A stretch of 44,968 nt of DNA from Bacillus altitudinis 41KF2b (GCF_000691145.1 NZ_ASJC01000017.1:1-44968), one strand, 5' to 3'; positions 32,363 to 41,553 are shown, counted from the first letter of the stretch. Numbers and translations are program-made. The notes: generated by a model from the letters alone, not told the origin.

Positions 32363-33116
32363 AGATGAAGTGGATCGCCTCATTCAAAGCTATCAATCCA
32401 ACCATGACGAGCAGGCGCAGCTGACACTAGTTGAGTGTTATACAAATCTTGTGGATATGCTCGCGAAGAAATACTCCAAAGGAAAAAGCTTTCATGAGGA
32501 TTTAAGACAAGTTGGAATGATTGGTCTACTCGGCGCAATTAAGCGTTATGATCCACTTGTCGGTAAGTCATTTGAGGCATTTGCCATTCCAACCATTATC
32601 GGGGAAATCAAACGCTTTTTACGTGATAAAACATGGAGTGTCCATGTACCAAGACGAATTAAAGAGCTTGGACCAAGAATCAAGATGGCAGTTGATCATC
32701 TGACAACGGAAACGCAAAAGTCACCTAAAGTACAAGAAATTGCAGAATATCTAGATGTAACAGAAGAAGAAGTTCTTGAAACAATGGAGATGGGCAAAAG
32801 CTATCAAGCGCTGTCTGTTGACCAAGGAGTAGAGGCAGATTCTGAAGGAAGCACTGTGACGATTTTAGACGTCGTCGGCTCACAAGAAGAAGGGTACGAA
32901 CGTGTAAACCAAAAAATGATGCTTGAAAGTGTGCTTCACGTTCTGACAGATAGAGAAAAAGAAATTATCAATCTCACGTATTTGCAAAATAAAAGCCAGA
33001 AAGAAACAGGCGATTTACTCGGCATATCTCAAATGCATGTATCAAGGCTGCAGCGGAAGGCAGTTAAAAAGCTACGAGATGCATTGTCAGAAGATGCGTC
33101 TATGGAGCTAGGGTAA
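32328..33116 (+). CDS. sigB: RNA polymerase sigma-B factor
   Basis: This 262-residue sigma factor has region 2 (DLRQVGMIGLLGAIKRYDP), region 3 and a region 4 helix-turn-helix (QKETGDLLGISQMHVSRLQRKAVKKL). It directs the general stress regulon, which includes its own operon and probably ydaS in this window. The ATG at 32328, behind AGGGAGCGAG, gives MTQPSK as in B. subtilis; the TTG two codons upstream is less likely. Its last base overlaps the rsbX start (TAATG). Confidence 0.97.
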   Translation: MTQPSKTMKLTKDEVDRLIQSYQSNHDEQAQLTLVECYTNLVDMLAKKYSKGKSFHEDLRQVGMIGLLGAIKRYDPLVGKSFEAFAIPTIIGEIKRFLRDKTWSVHVPRRIKELGPRIKMAVDHLTTETQKSPKVQEIAEYLDVTEEEVLETMEMGKSYQALSVDQGVEADSEGSTVTILDVVGSQEEGYERVNQKMMLESVLHVLTDREKEIINLTYLQNKSQKETGDLLGISQMHVSRLQRKAVKKLRDALSEDASMELG

Positions 33117-33715
33117 TGAAGCAGATCGAACAGCATGAGCATGTAAACGCCATTATCTATCAATCGAACAAAGAAGGAAAATCATGCTGCGGGGACAGTT
33201 TTTTTATTAAAGCAGATGATGAAGAACTAATTTGTGCTGTAGCAGACGGATTAGGCAGCGGCCAGTACGCCAATGAATCATCTTCTTTAGTCAGCGAAAT
33301 TGTCGAAGAATATGGACATGAGGATGTAACAACCCTCATTGATAGATGCAATCAGGCCATGAAAAATAAACGTGGGGCCACTGTGGCCATATTAAAGGTG
33401 AATTTTTCTCAGCAGCAGTTTACCTATTGTTCGGTTGGCAATATTCGATTTATCTTGAATGCACCTTCTGGCGACTATATTTATCCACTTCCGACATCAG
33501 GATATCTATCAGGTAAACCTAGAAAATACAAAACATACACCTATTCCTACGAAAAAGGTTCGACATTCATTATGTATTCAGACGGGCTGAATGTGCCAAA
33601 CATGCGAATGTGTTTAAAGCATAGCCATTCAGTTGCAGACATCGCAAAAGAACTTGAAACATACACACAAGACAAGAAAGACGATCTCACCTATGTACTT
33701 GGTCAGCTTACATGA
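33116..33715 (+). CDS. rsbX: RsbX, feedback phosphatase of the stressosome
   Basis: This 199-residue PPM-type phosphatase has CCGDSFF, VADGLGSGQYA and MYSDGLN motifs. It removes phosphate from RsbS and RsbR and resets the stressosome. It starts at the TAATG overlap with sigB. The operon's terminator overlaps its stop. Confidence 0.96.
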   Translation: MKQIEQHEHVNAIIYQSNKEGKSCCGDSFFIKADDEELICAVADGLGSGQYANESSSLVSEIVEEYGHEDVTTLIDRCNQAMKNKRGATVAILKVNFSQQQFTYCSVGNIRFILNAPSGDYIYPLPTSGYLSGKPRKYKTYTYSYEKGSTFIMYSDGLNVPNMRMCLKHSHSVADIAKELETYTQDKKDDLTYVLGQLT

Positions 33716-33732
33716 AATAGCTGACCTTTTTT
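33701..33732 (+). terminator. Terminator of the rsb-sigB operon
   Basis: GGTCAGCT (33701-33708) pairs with AGCTGACC (33719-33726), followed by TTTTTT. The first arm is coding sequence of rsbX. Confidence 0.9.
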
Positions 33733-33791
33733 CTGTTTTGCCGGTTTTTTTGATACACTAAAAGAGAAGACACAGTGAGAGGATGCAAAGT

Positions 33792-35951
33792 ATGAAGACA
33801 TCTGACTTTTTATTGAAACAAATTGCGACAGAATTAAAGCTTTCAACAAAACAAATTGGAAGTGTAATCCAGCTATTAGAGGATGGCAATACCGTCCCGT
33901 TTATTGCACGCTACCGGAAAGAGCAGACAGGCTCACTAGACGAGGTGCAAATTCAAACCATTTCTGAACGCTATACATATATCCAAAATGTGACGAATCG
34001 AAAAGAAGAAGTGATTCGCTTAATCGCTGAACAAGACAAATTAACAGATGAATTAAAACAGAAGATCGAACAGGCGCATAAGTTGCAAGAGGTCGAAGAT
34101 TTATATCGACCATTTAAACAAAAACGAAAAACGAAGGCAAATGTAGCCAAAGCAAAAGGACTTGAGCCGCTGGCGGAGTATTTACTGCAGCTGCCAAACG
34201 ATGAGATCAAAAAGAAAGCATCGGCTTTTATTAATGAAGAAAAAGAAGTCACAACCGCAGAAGAAGCACTAGAGGGCGCCCAGCACATCATTGCTGAACA
34301 GCTTGCGGATGATCCTGATATGCGGAAATGGATTCGCAGTGAGACGTACCAAAAGGGAAGTCTTGTCACATCAGGAAAAGACGTTGAAAACGACGAGAAA
34401 AACGTCTATGAAATGTATTACGACTATCAAGAGCCGATTAAAAAAATTGTGCCTCATCGTGTACTCGCGGTCAACCGAGGTGAGAAAGAAGGGATTTTGA
34501 AAGCAGCCATCGAACCACCTGCTGAAAATATTCGTTTCTACCTCGATAAACAAGTCTTAAAAGGCAAACAAACGACGGCGAGGCCTTACATTGAAGCGGC
34601 CATTGATGATGCATACAAGCGCTTGATTCAGCCTTCAATTGAACGGGAAATACGAAAAGAGCTGACAGAAAAAGCAGAGGAACAAGCCATTCATATTTTC
34701 GCTGAAAACTTAAGAAAGCTCCTCCTTCAACCGCCGATGAAAGGGAAACGTGTACTTGGGGTGGACCCTGCGTTTCGTACAGGCTGTAAATTAGCCGTCG
34801 TGGATGATACAGGAAAAGTCCATCATATTGGCGTCATTTATCCGCACCCGCCTGTGCAGAAAAAAGCGGAAGCCAAACAAAAAGTGAAAGAAATCATTCA
34901 ATCATCCAACATTGAAGTCATTGCGATCGGAAACGGAACAGCCTCAAGAGAGACCGAACAATTCATCGCAGACTTGATCCAAGAGCTGGACCAGCCAGTT
35001 TCATATTTGATCGTGAATGAAGCAGGGGCAAGTGTATACTCTGCATCTGCACTGGCAAGAGAAGAGTTTCCAGACTTGCAAGTCGAAGAACGAAGCGCTA
35101 TATCCATTGCTCGAAGATTACAAGATCCATTAGCAGAGCTCGTAAAAATAGATCCAAAATCTGTCGGAGTAGGCCAATACCAACATGACGTGAGCCAAAA
35201 GCAATTAAACAGCTCGTTAACCTTCGTGGTGGAGACGGTCGTCAACCAAGTCGGTGTGAACGTTAATACAGCTTCACAGGCACTGCTGCAATATGTGTCA
35301 GGTCTTTCAAAAGCCGTCGCAGGGAACATCGTCAAGCGCCGCGAAGAGATTGGCAGATTCACAAGCAGAAAAGAGCTGAAGGATATCCCAAGGCTTGGTG
35401 CAAAGACTTATGAGCAGTGTATCGGCTTCCTGCGCATCACAGATGGACAAGATCCACTTGATCGCACGGGTATTCACCCTGAAAGCTATAAAGAAACAAA
35501 ACAGTTCTTACGTATGATCAACATGACGCCAGACGATCTTGGTACAGAGCAGTTAAAAGAGAAAATCGCAGAGGTCAAGCTAGACGAAGCCGCACAGCAG
35601 CTTGACATTGGTCCAATTACACTCCAGGATATCATCGATCAGCTCACAAGACCTGAGCGTGATCCACGCGATGAAGTACCAAAACCTCTTTTGAAAACAG
35701 ATGTGTTGAAATTGGAGGACTTGAAGCAAGGGATGGAGCTACAAGGAACGGTGAGAAACGTCGTAGACTTCGGCGCATTCGTTGATATTGGCGTAAAACA
35801 GGATGGACTTGTCCACATTTCCAAGCTAAGCAATCGCTTTGTGAAACATCCGCTCGACGTTGTATCAGTCGGTGATATTGTGACCGTATGGGTAGACTCC
35901 GTTGACCAGGCAAAAGGTCGGGTGGCTCTTTCGATGCTAAAACCAGAGTAA
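33792..35951 (+). CDS. ydcI: Tex-family RNA-binding protein YdcI
   Basis: This 719-residue protein has the Tex architecture: an N-terminal helical domain (to about 310), a YqgF/RuvX-like nuclease-fold domain (VLGVDPAFRTGCKLAVVD), tandem HhH motifs (DIPRLGAKTYEQC) and a C-terminal S1 RNA-binding domain (LKQGMELQGTVRNVVDFGAFVDIG). It probably acts in transcription or RNA quality. The second ATG (33792) is chosen because GAGAGG lies 9 bases before it; the first ATG (33783) has no spacing. The B. subtilis genes ydcF to ydcH are absent between rsbX and this gene. Confidence 0.93.
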   Translation: MKTSDFLLKQIATELKLSTKQIGSVIQLLEDGNTVPFIARYRKEQTGSLDEVQIQTISERYTYIQNVTNRKEEVIRLIAEQDKLTDELKQKIEQAHKLQEVEDLYRPFKQKRKTKANVAKAKGLEPLAEYLLQLPNDEIKKKASAFINEEKEVTTAEEALEGAQHIIAEQLADDPDMRKWIRSETYQKGSLVTSGKDVENDEKNVYEMYYDYQEPIKKIVPHRVLAVNRGEKEGILKAAIEPPAENIRFYLDKQVLKGKQTTARPYIEAAIDDAYKRLIQPSIEREIRKELTEKAEEQAIHIFAENLRKLLLQPPMKGKRVLGVDPAFRTGCKLAVVDDTGKVHHIGVIYPHPPVQKKAEAKQKVKEIIQSSNIEVIAIGNGTASRETEQFIADLIQELDQPVSYLIVNEAGASVYSASALAREEFPDLQVEERSAISIARRLQDPLAELVKIDPKSVGVGQYQHDVSQKQLNSSLTFVVETVVNQVGVNVNTASQALLQYVSGLSKAVAGNIVKRREEIGRFTSRKELKDIPRLGAKTYEQCIGFLRITDGQDPLDRTGIHPESYKETKQFLRMINMTPDDLGTEQLKEKIAEVKLDEAAQQLDIGPITLQDIIDQLTRPERDPRDEVPKPLLKTDVLKLEDLKQGMELQGTVRNVVDFGAFVDIGVKQDGLVHISKLSNRFVKHPLDVVSVGDIVTVWVDSVDQAKGRVALSMLKPE

Positions 35952-35961
35952 ACAAAAAACG

Positions 35962-35988
35962 AGGCGCACCTTAGGATGGGGTGTGCCT
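35962..35988. terminator. Terminator hairpin between ydcI and cmpA
   Basis: AGGCGCACC (35962-35970) pairs with GGTGTGCCT (35980-35988). On the minus strand it runs into CGTTTTTTG and would serve cmpA; on the plus strand the T tract is missing. The cmpA stop lies in the loop. Confidence 0.65.
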
Positions 35989-36105
35989 TGATGTGACTGA
36001 ATGTTTTTTTCTATAGAAGTACCAGCATTGATTAAGCAATTTGATTTGATAATGATTTTTCTCATAAAATGCTTTCTGCATCTGATTTTTCAGCCAGTTG
36101 GGCAT
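35971..36105 (-). CDS. cmpA: CmpA, cortex morphogenetic protein
   Basis: This 44-residue gene lies on the minus strand between ydcI and the SprT-like gene. The product begins MPNWLKNQMQKAFYEKNHY and continues QIKLLNQCWYFYRKKHS, matching the B. subtilis CmpA sequence I remember, with an eight-residue C-terminal extension. CmpA helps spore coat and cortex morphogenesis with ClpXP. A strong GGAGG lies 8 bases before the ATG. CATACATT at 36153-36146 (minus strand) fits a SigE -10, as expected for a mother-cell gene. Confidence 0.87.
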   Translation of the reverse strand: MPNWLKNQMQKAFYEKNHYQIKLLNQCWYFYRKKHSVTSRHTPS

Positions 36106-36145
36106 CGCCCATTCCTCCTTTGATCAAAACAGTGGGTGTACCTTC

Positions 36146-36153
36146 AATGTATG
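36146..36153 (-). promoter_or_regulatory. Possible SigE -10 element of cmpA
   Basis: On the minus strand CATACATT matches the SigE -10 consensus CATACAMT. The -35 is not clear. Confidence 0.4.
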
Positions 36154-36204
36154 CAAAGAGGAAATTGTCCCGTTCGAGGTTTTTATAGAAAGGAACGATC
36201 TTGA

Positions 36205-36678
36205 TTGAACGAGAGAGAGTTACAGCAGTTAACAGAAGACATTTCAGAGCAGTTCTTTGGTAAGGCGTTTCGCCATCAGGCTGTTTTCAATCCCCGTTTA
36301 AAAACGACAGGCGGGAGATATTTACTTGGAACACACAATATCGAATTGAACCGCCGATACCTAGAAGAACATGGACGAGAAGAATTAATCGGGATCATCA
36401 AGCATGAGCTGTGTCATTATCATCTGCATCTTGAGGGAAAAGGCTATCAGCATCGTGACCGTTCCTTTAAAGAGTTATTAAAACAAGTAGGAGCCCCGCG
36501 TTTTTGTACAGCGCTAAAGACCGTACAAAATAAACGACGTGGACAGAAGCGACAAGAATATGTTTGCACAGGATGCGGTCAGTATTTTATCAGGAAAAGG
36601 CGAGTTGATACCTCTCGTTATGTGTGCGGCGTCTGCAAAGGAAAATTAAAATGGCAGCGTACAATCGGTTCAGAGTGA
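36205..36678 (+). CDS. SprT-like zinc protein YdcK
   Basis: This 157-residue protein has a SprT-like metalloprotease motif [10 protein letters not shown] near residue 72 and a C-terminal zinc ribbon with CTGCGQYF and CGVCKGKL. The family is linked to protein or DNA-protein crosslink handling; function in Bacillus is not known. The TTG start at 36205 lies behind AGAAAGGAACG. It is divergent from cmpA and matches B. subtilis YdcK in position. Confidence 0.88.
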   Translation: MNERELQQLTEDISEQFFGKAFRHQAVFNPRLKTTGGRYLLGTHNIELNRRYLEEHGREELIGIIKHELCHYHLHLEGKGYQHRDRSFKELLKQVGAPRFCTALKTVQNKRRGQKRQEYVCTGCGQYFIRKRRVDTSRYVCGVCKGKLKWQRTIGSE

Positions 36679-36681
36679 TAT

Positions 36682-36707
36682 GCATTCCTTTATGGGGTGC
36701 TTTTTTT
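36682..36707 (+). terminator. Terminator of the SprT-like gene
   Basis: GCATTCC (36682-36688) pairs with GGGGTGC (36694-36700) using two G-T pairs, followed by TTTTTTT. Confidence 0.7.
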
Positions 36708-36728
36708 GTGAGATGAAGTAGACATATT

Positions 36729-36762
36729 GAGACAAATAGAGACGCGAGTCTCATTTTGTCTC
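36729..36762. promoter_or_regulatory. Near-perfect 34-bp palindrome, candidate AcoR upstream activator site
   Basis: GAGACAAA at 36729-36736 is mirrored by TTTGTCTC at 36755-36762, with an inner GAGAC / GTCTC pair at 36739-36743 and 36748-36752. It ends about 53 bases before the -24 element, the usual place for an enhancer-binding protein. T residues follow, so it could also act as a terminator. Confidence 0.6.
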
Positions 36763-36814
36763 TTTTTTGATCGATGGGAATCGCTCAAATCCTAAGCTTT
36801 CAAGCGCCATGATG

Positions 36815-36831
36815 TTGGCACGCTTTTTGCT
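36815..36831 (+). promoter_or_regulatory. SigL (sigma-54) -24/-12 promoter of acoABCL
   Basis: TTGGCACGCTTTTTGCT has the GG at 36817-36818 and the GC at 36829-36830, the exact 10-base separation of the TTGGCAC-N5-TTGCW consensus. Confidence 0.92.
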
Positions 36832-36870
36832 TGTATAGAAGTGCAAGCAAAAAAGATAGGAGGTTTTAAC

Positions 36871-37848
36871 ATGGAAATGGCACTTACAAAAGAAAAAGCC
36901 GTTTGGATGTATCAAAAAATGCAGGAAATTCGCCAATTTGAAGATCAAGTACACACGCTTTTTACAAAGGGGATCTTGCCAGGTTTTGTCCATCTTTATG
37001 CTGGTGAAGAAGCTGTTGCTGTAGGAGTCTGCGCTCATCTGAATGAACAAGACAGTATTACAAGTACACATCGTGGCCACGGTCATTGTATCGCCAAGGG
37101 CTGTGATCTAAAAGGAATGATGGCAGAAATCTATGGAAAAGCCACAGGTCTTTGTAAAGGTAAAGGTGGATCTATGCACATTGCAGATTTTGATAAAGGA
37201 ATGCTCGGTGCCAACGGGATTGTTGGAGGCGGCTTTCCACTTGCGTGCGGGGCAGCCCTCACGGCTAAATATAAAAAGAAAAATAATGTAAGCGTTTGCT
37301 TTTTTGGGGATGGTGCTAACAATCAAGGGACTTTTCACGAAGGAATCAATCTCGCTGCCATCTGGAAACTGCCAGTCATTTTCATCGCAGAAAACAATGG
37401 TTACGGGGAAGCGACGCCATTTTCGTATGCTTCAAGCTGCAAATCGATTGTGGATCGAGCCGCCAGTTATGGTATTCCGGGTATTCAAGTGGATGGAAAA
37501 GATGTGACAGCCGTTTATCAAGCAGCAGAACAAGCTATAGAACGAGCAAAAAATGGAGAAGGTCCGACATTGATTGAATGCATGACATATCGAAATTATG
37601 GTCATTTTGAAGGAGACGCTCAGCGCTACAAAACCAATCAAGAAAAAACTGAACATCAAGAAGAAAAAGATGCCATCACTCTTTTTAAAAATGAATTATT
37701 AAAGCAGCAGCTGCTAACGGATCAAGAAATATCAAGTATTGAAGCGTCTGTAGCAGAAGCGATAGATGAAGCCGTGAGATTCAGTGAAGAAAGTGAATAT
37801 CCAGATCAATCCGAATTACTGACCGACGTATATGTTTCGTATCAATAA
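36871..37848 (+). CDS. acoA: Acetoin dehydrogenase E1 component, alpha subunit
   Basis: This 325-residue ThDP-dependent subunit has the ThDP-binding motif GDGANNQGTFHEGINLAAIWKLPVIFIAENN and substrate-region motifs THRGHGHCIAKG and GKGGSMHIAD. With AcoB it cleaves acetoin to acetaldehyde and an acetyl group. The ATG at 36871 follows GGAGG by 8 bases; the in-frame opening at 36841 is at the promoter and is rejected. First gene of acoABCL, 41 bases after the -12 element. Confidence 0.95.
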   Translation: MEMALTKEKAVWMYQKMQEIRQFEDQVHTLFTKGILPGFVHLYAGEEAVAVGVCAHLNEQDSITSTHRGHGHCIAKGCDLKGMMAEIYGKATGLCKGKGGSMHIADFDKGMLGANGIVGGGFPLACGAALTAKYKKKNNVSVCFFGDGANNQGTFHEGINLAAIWKLPVIFIAENNGYGEATPFSYASSCKSIVDRAASYGIPGIQVDGKDVTAVYQAAEQAIERAKNGEGPTLIECMTYRNYGHFEGDAQRYKTNQEKTEHQEEKDAITLFKNELLKQQLLTDQEISSIEASVAEAIDEAVRFSEESEYPDQSELLTDVYVSYQ

Positions 37849-37868
37849 ATCAGAAAGGGGAGAGGAAA

Positions 37869-38906
37869 ATGACAAGAGAAATCAGCATGTCTAGTGCTTT
37901 GAATGAAGCGATTAAACTGGCAATGAGAAGAGACGAAGATGTCATTTTAATGGGGGAAGATGTTGCGGGAGGTGCTCATGTAGATCACTTACAGGATGAT
38001 GAAGCATGGGGCGGTGTTCTTGGTGTAACAAAAGGGATTGTTCAGGAATTTGGGCGTGAACGTGTCCTTGATACACCGATTAGTGAAGCTGGCTATATAG
38101 GTGCGGCCATGGCTGCTGCTTCAACAGGATTAAGACCAATTGCGGAGCTTATGTTTAATGATTTTATCGGTACTTGTTTGGACCAAGTGCTGAACCAAGG
38201 CGCAAAATTTCGATACATGTTTGGCGGAAAAGCAGAGGTGCCTATCACGATTAGAACGACACATGGGGCGGGTTTTAGAGCAGCTGCCCAGCATTCGCAA
38301 AGTTTGTATGCACTATTTACAAGCATCCCTGGATTGAAAGTAGTGGTGCCTTCTTCACCATACGATGCCAAAGGATTGCTGCTGGCAGCCATCGAGGATC
38401 AGGACCCTGTCATCTTTTTTGAAGACAAAACGCTTTACAATATCACAGGAGATGTTCCAGAGCGATACTACACGCTGCCGCTTGGCAAAGCAGATGTGAA
38501 AAGAGAAGGCTCAGATGTGACCATTTTTGCAGTAGGCAAACAAGTTCATACAGCACTCGAAGCGGCCGAGCAATTAGCTGCCCAAGGAATTGAAGCAGAG
38601 GTGATTGATCCAAGAAGCTTGTCACCGCTCGATGAAGAAGCCATTCTAACTTCAGTAGAAAAAACAAATCGGCTTGTCATTGTGGATGAAGCAAATCCAA
38701 GGTGCGGAATTGCCGCAGATATTTCTTCTCTGGTTGCGGATAAAGGGTTCGATTTACTTGACGCTCCAATCAAAAAAGTGACGGCTCCTCATACACCGGT
38801 TCCGTTTTCACCACCGCTTGAAGATATCTATTTGCCGACACCTGATAAGGTTGTGAACACCGTATTAGAAATGGTTGGAAAGAGTCATGACAAGATCTTG
38901 AACTAA
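37869..38906 (+). CDS. acoB: Acetoin dehydrogenase E1 component, beta subunit
   Basis: This 345-residue transketolase-like beta subunit begins REISMSSALNEAIKLAMRRD and shows LMGEDVAGGAHV, RVLDTPISEAGYIGAAMAAA, RTTHGAGFRAAAQHSQS and the C-terminal ENKT-type EVIDPRSLSPLD motif. It completes the E1 heterotetramer with AcoA. AGAAAGGGGAG precedes the ATG; spacing to acoA is 20 bases. Confidence 0.95.
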   Translation: MTREISMSSALNEAIKLAMRRDEDVILMGEDVAGGAHVDHLQDDEAWGGVLGVTKGIVQEFGRERVLDTPISEAGYIGAAMAAASTGLRPIAELMFNDFIGTCLDQVLNQGAKFRYMFGGKAEVPITIRTTHGAGFRAAAQHSQSLYALFTSIPGLKVVVPSSPYDAKGLLLAAIEDQDPVIFFEDKTLYNITGDVPERYYTLPLGKADVKREGSDVTIFAVGKQVHTALEAAEQLAAQGIEAEVIDPRSLSPLDEEAILTSVEKTNRLVIVDEANPRCGIAADISSLVADKGFDLLDAPIKKVTAPHTPVPFSPPLEDIYLPTPDKVVNTVLEMVGKSHDKILN

Positions 38907-38923
38907 AGAAAGGAGAGAGGAAG

Positions 38924-40054
38924 ATGGCTGTCGAGGTTGTGATGCCGAAATTGGGCATGTCAATGAAAGAAGGAACGGTATCTGTCTGGAATAAAGAGGT
39001 CGGAGAAACCGTAAATAAAGGGGAAAGCATTGCAAGCATCAACTCTGAAAAAATTGAAATGGAGATCGAATCACCTGCAGAAGGAACCATATTGGATATA
39101 AAAGTGCCTGAGGGAGAAGGTGTACCGCCTGGCACGGTCATCTGCTATATCGGTGAAGGAAATGAACAGATCGAGGAAAAGAAAGAAAAAGACCTGACGC
39201 CAAAACAAAAGAAAGAGAGAAAGAAAATCTCCCCTGTTGCACGTAAGATTGCTCAAAGCGCTAATCTGGACATTCATACTTTAGTGGGAACAGGTCCAGA
39301 TGGGAGAATCACGAAAGCGGATGTGCTTCGGGCACTTCCTGATGAAAAAGAAAAACAACAAAAAGAACCAAAGCATCAGCCAGTAAGCATGATGCGGAAA
39401 ACCATTGCCTCGCGAATGATGGAAAGCCTGCAAACAAGCGCACAATTAACAATAACGATGAAAGCGGATGTGACAAAGCTGACAGCATTACAGCCTGAGT
39501 TGAACGAAACAGCCGCAGCACGACACGATATGAAATTAACCATGACCGATTTTGTAGCCAAAGCAGTGGTTCTTTCCCTGCTAGAGCATCCTGCAATGAA
39601 CAGTCAATATCAGAATGATAGAGTCGAAACTTTTGAGTATGTTCATCTTGGAATCGCTGCTGCTTTAGATCACGGTCTGGCAGTGCCTGTTATTCGGCAT
39701 GCGGAAAAGCTTTCACTTATTGAGCTGGCGAAGAGCATCAAATCGTATGGAAAAAAAGCACGTGAAGGCAAACTTCTCCACTATGAAATTGAAGGCTCTA
39801 CTTTTACAATCACGAATCTAGGCGCCTATGGTGTGGAACATTTTACACCAATTTTGAATCCGCCGGAAGCAGGTATTCTTGGCGTTGGCAAAGCGGATCA
39901 CATGCCAATTTATCGTGGGAATGAATTATGTAAAGGGACGATCCTGCCACTCAGTCTGACATTTGATCACCGCGTGCTGGACGGAGCGCCGGCATCACAA
40001 TTTTTATCAACTGTTAAAAGGTATTTAGAAAATCCAGTATCCATTCTTTTATAG
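38924..40054 (+). CDS. acoC: Acetoin dehydrogenase E2, dihydrolipoamide acetyltransferase
   Basis: This 376-residue protein has one lipoyl domain with the lipoyl Lys K43 in INSEKIEME, a charged KEKD-rich linker, a peripheral-subunit-binding domain (SPVARKIAQSANLDIHTLVGTGPDGRITKADVL, about 105-140) and the CAT domain with the catalytic LTFDHRVLDGAPASQFL motif near the C-terminus. It transfers the acetyl group to CoA. GAAAGGAGAG precedes the ATG. Confidence 0.95.
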   Translation: MAVEVVMPKLGMSMKEGTVSVWNKEVGETVNKGESIASINSEKIEMEIESPAEGTILDIKVPEGEGVPPGTVICYIGEGNEQIEEKKEKDLTPKQKKERKKISPVARKIAQSANLDIHTLVGTGPDGRITKADVLRALPDEKEKQQKEPKHQPVSMMRKTIASRMMESLQTSAQLTITMKADVTKLTALQPELNETAAARHDMKLTMTDFVAKAVVLSLLEHPAMNSQYQNDRVETFEYVHLGIAAALDHGLAVPVIRHAEKLSLIELAKSIKSYGKKAREGKLLHYEIEGSTFTITNLGAYGVEHFTPILNPPEAGILGVGKADHMPIYRGNELCKGTILPLSLTFDHRVLDGAPASQFLSTVKRYLENPVSILL

Positions 40055-40070
40055 GAAGAAGGTGAAATGA

Positions 40071-41450
40071 ATGACGCTTGTCATTATAGGAGGCGGGCCA
40101 GCAGGATATGTGGCGGCAATAACAGCCGCCCGTTTTGACAGAGAGGTTGTACTAATCGACCAAGGCCTGTTAGGAGGTACCTGCCTGAATGAAGGCTGTA
40201 TTCCAACGAAAGCACTTTTGCAAAGCGCCGATATGTACGAGCATGTGAAATCAGCTGGACATTTTGGAATTGAGCTTCCAGGGAAGGAGCCTGTCATTCA
40301 TTGGGATGCCGTTCAAAAGCGGAAACGGTCAGTCGTCAAGCAGCTGACTGATGGCGTTCGTTATTTGATGAATAAAAACAAAATCAGCGTGTTAAATGGG
40401 AAGGCATCATTTCTTTCAGCACATGAGCTATTGATAGAAAGTGAAGGGAAATCTGAAATCATCCAGGCAAAACAAATCATTATTGCTTCAGGATCAGAAC
40501 CTGCTGCTTTACCTTTCGCCCCATTTGACAGAGAGTGGATCATTGATAGTAAGGATGCGATGACGCTCCCTTCAATACCAGATTCGCTTTGTATCATTGG
40601 TGGAGGGGTGATCGGCTGTGAGTTTGCAAGCATCTTTAGCAGAATGGGATCAAAGGTTGTCATGGTTGAACAGGCAGCACACATTTTACCTGAAGAAGAT
40701 TACGATACAGCTAACTGTCTTTACGATCAGCTTCAAAAAGCAGGTGTAGAAATTTTGACATCAGCAGCAGTCAAACAGCTTGATGCAAGCTCAAAAAAAG
40801 TGGTGGTTGAGAAGGATCATGGGGAGCGCTGTGACATCCAGTCTGATCATTGTTTAGTCGCAATTGGCAGAAAGCCGAGGCTGGGAGAGCTGAATCTTGA
40901 GCAGATCGGCATTGAATTTGACAGGAATGGCATCTGTGTCAATGAACATATGCAAACCAATCTGTCGCATATCTATGCGTGCGGTGATGTGACAGGCGGC
41001 GTTCAGCTTGCTCATGCTGCTTTTCATGAAGGAACGATTGCGGCATCACATGCATCAGGTGAAGATGTAAAGGTCAATGAACAAGTGATTCCAAGGTGCA
41101 TCTACACGTCTCCAGAAATCGCTAGTGTCGGTTTAAATGAAGAGAATGCTAGAAAACAATATGGGGAGATTCGAATAGGGAAATTTGCATTCTCTGCAAA
41201 TGGAAAAGCACTAATTTTAAATCAGCCAGCTGGTCAAGTAAAGGTCATTGTCGAACCGCAATATCAAGAAATTTTAGGTGTATCCATTATCGGGCCGAAT
41301 GCAACAGAACTGATTGGACAAGCGGCGGTGATGATGCATACAGAGCTGACAGCTGATACATTAGAGCAGTTTATTGCGGCACATCCGACACTCTCTGAGG
41401 CGATACACGAAGCCTTGCTGCAAACAAATGGGCGAGCGGTGCACTGCTGA
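40071..41450 (+). CDS. acoL: Acetoin dehydrogenase E3, dihydrolipoamide dehydrogenase
   Basis: This 459-residue flavoprotein has FAD motif GGGPAGYVAAITAAR, the redox pair C38-x4-C43 in GGTCLNEGCIPTK, an NAD domain with GGGVIGCEFASIFSRMG, HIYACGDVTGG and the C-terminal base in AAHPTLSEAIHEA. It reoxidises lipoyl groups and makes NADH. It closes the operon; the 103-base gap to acoR has its own promoter. Confidence 0.95.
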   Translation: MTLVIIGGGPAGYVAAITAARFDREVVLIDQGLLGGTCLNEGCIPTKALLQSADMYEHVKSAGHFGIELPGKEPVIHWDAVQKRKRSVVKQLTDGVRYLMNKNKISVLNGKASFLSAHELLIESEGKSEIIQAKQIIIASGSEPAALPFAPFDREWIIDSKDAMTLPSIPDSLCIIGGGVIGCEFASIFSRMGSKVVMVEQAAHILPEEDYDTANCLYDQLQKAGVEILTSAAVKQLDASSKKVVVEKDHGERCDIQSDHCLVAIGRKPRLGELNLEQIGIEFDRNGICVNEHMQTNLSHIYACGDVTGGVQLAHAAFHEGTIAASHASGEDVKVNEQVIPRCIYTSPEIASVGLNEENARKQYGEIRIGKFAFSANGKALILNQPAGQVKVIVEPQYQEILGVSIIGPNATELIGQAAVMMHTELTADTLEQFIAAHPTLSEAIHEALLQTNGRAVHC

Positions 41451-41494
41451 TAGAGAAACTTTCTATCCGAATGACTTCCTGGGTCAGCCAATAA

Positions 41495-41509
41495 TTGAAA
41501 GCGCTTTTA
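41495..41509 (+). promoter_or_regulatory. cre (CcpA) site overlapping the acoR promoter
   Basis: TTGAAAGCGCTTTTA matches WTGNAARCGNWWWCA at 14 of 15 positions. Its first six bases are the -35. Binding of CcpA would directly block acoR, and with it the whole aco operon. Confidence 0.85.
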
Positions 41510-41523
41510 TAATTATCTATAAT
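41495..41523 (+). promoter_or_regulatory. SigA promoter of acoR
   Basis: TTGAAA (41495-41500), a 17-base spacer, then TATAAT (41518-41523). Confidence 0.85.
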
Positions 41524-41553
41524 GGATAAAAAGCCCCCAGAGGAGAGGATGGA

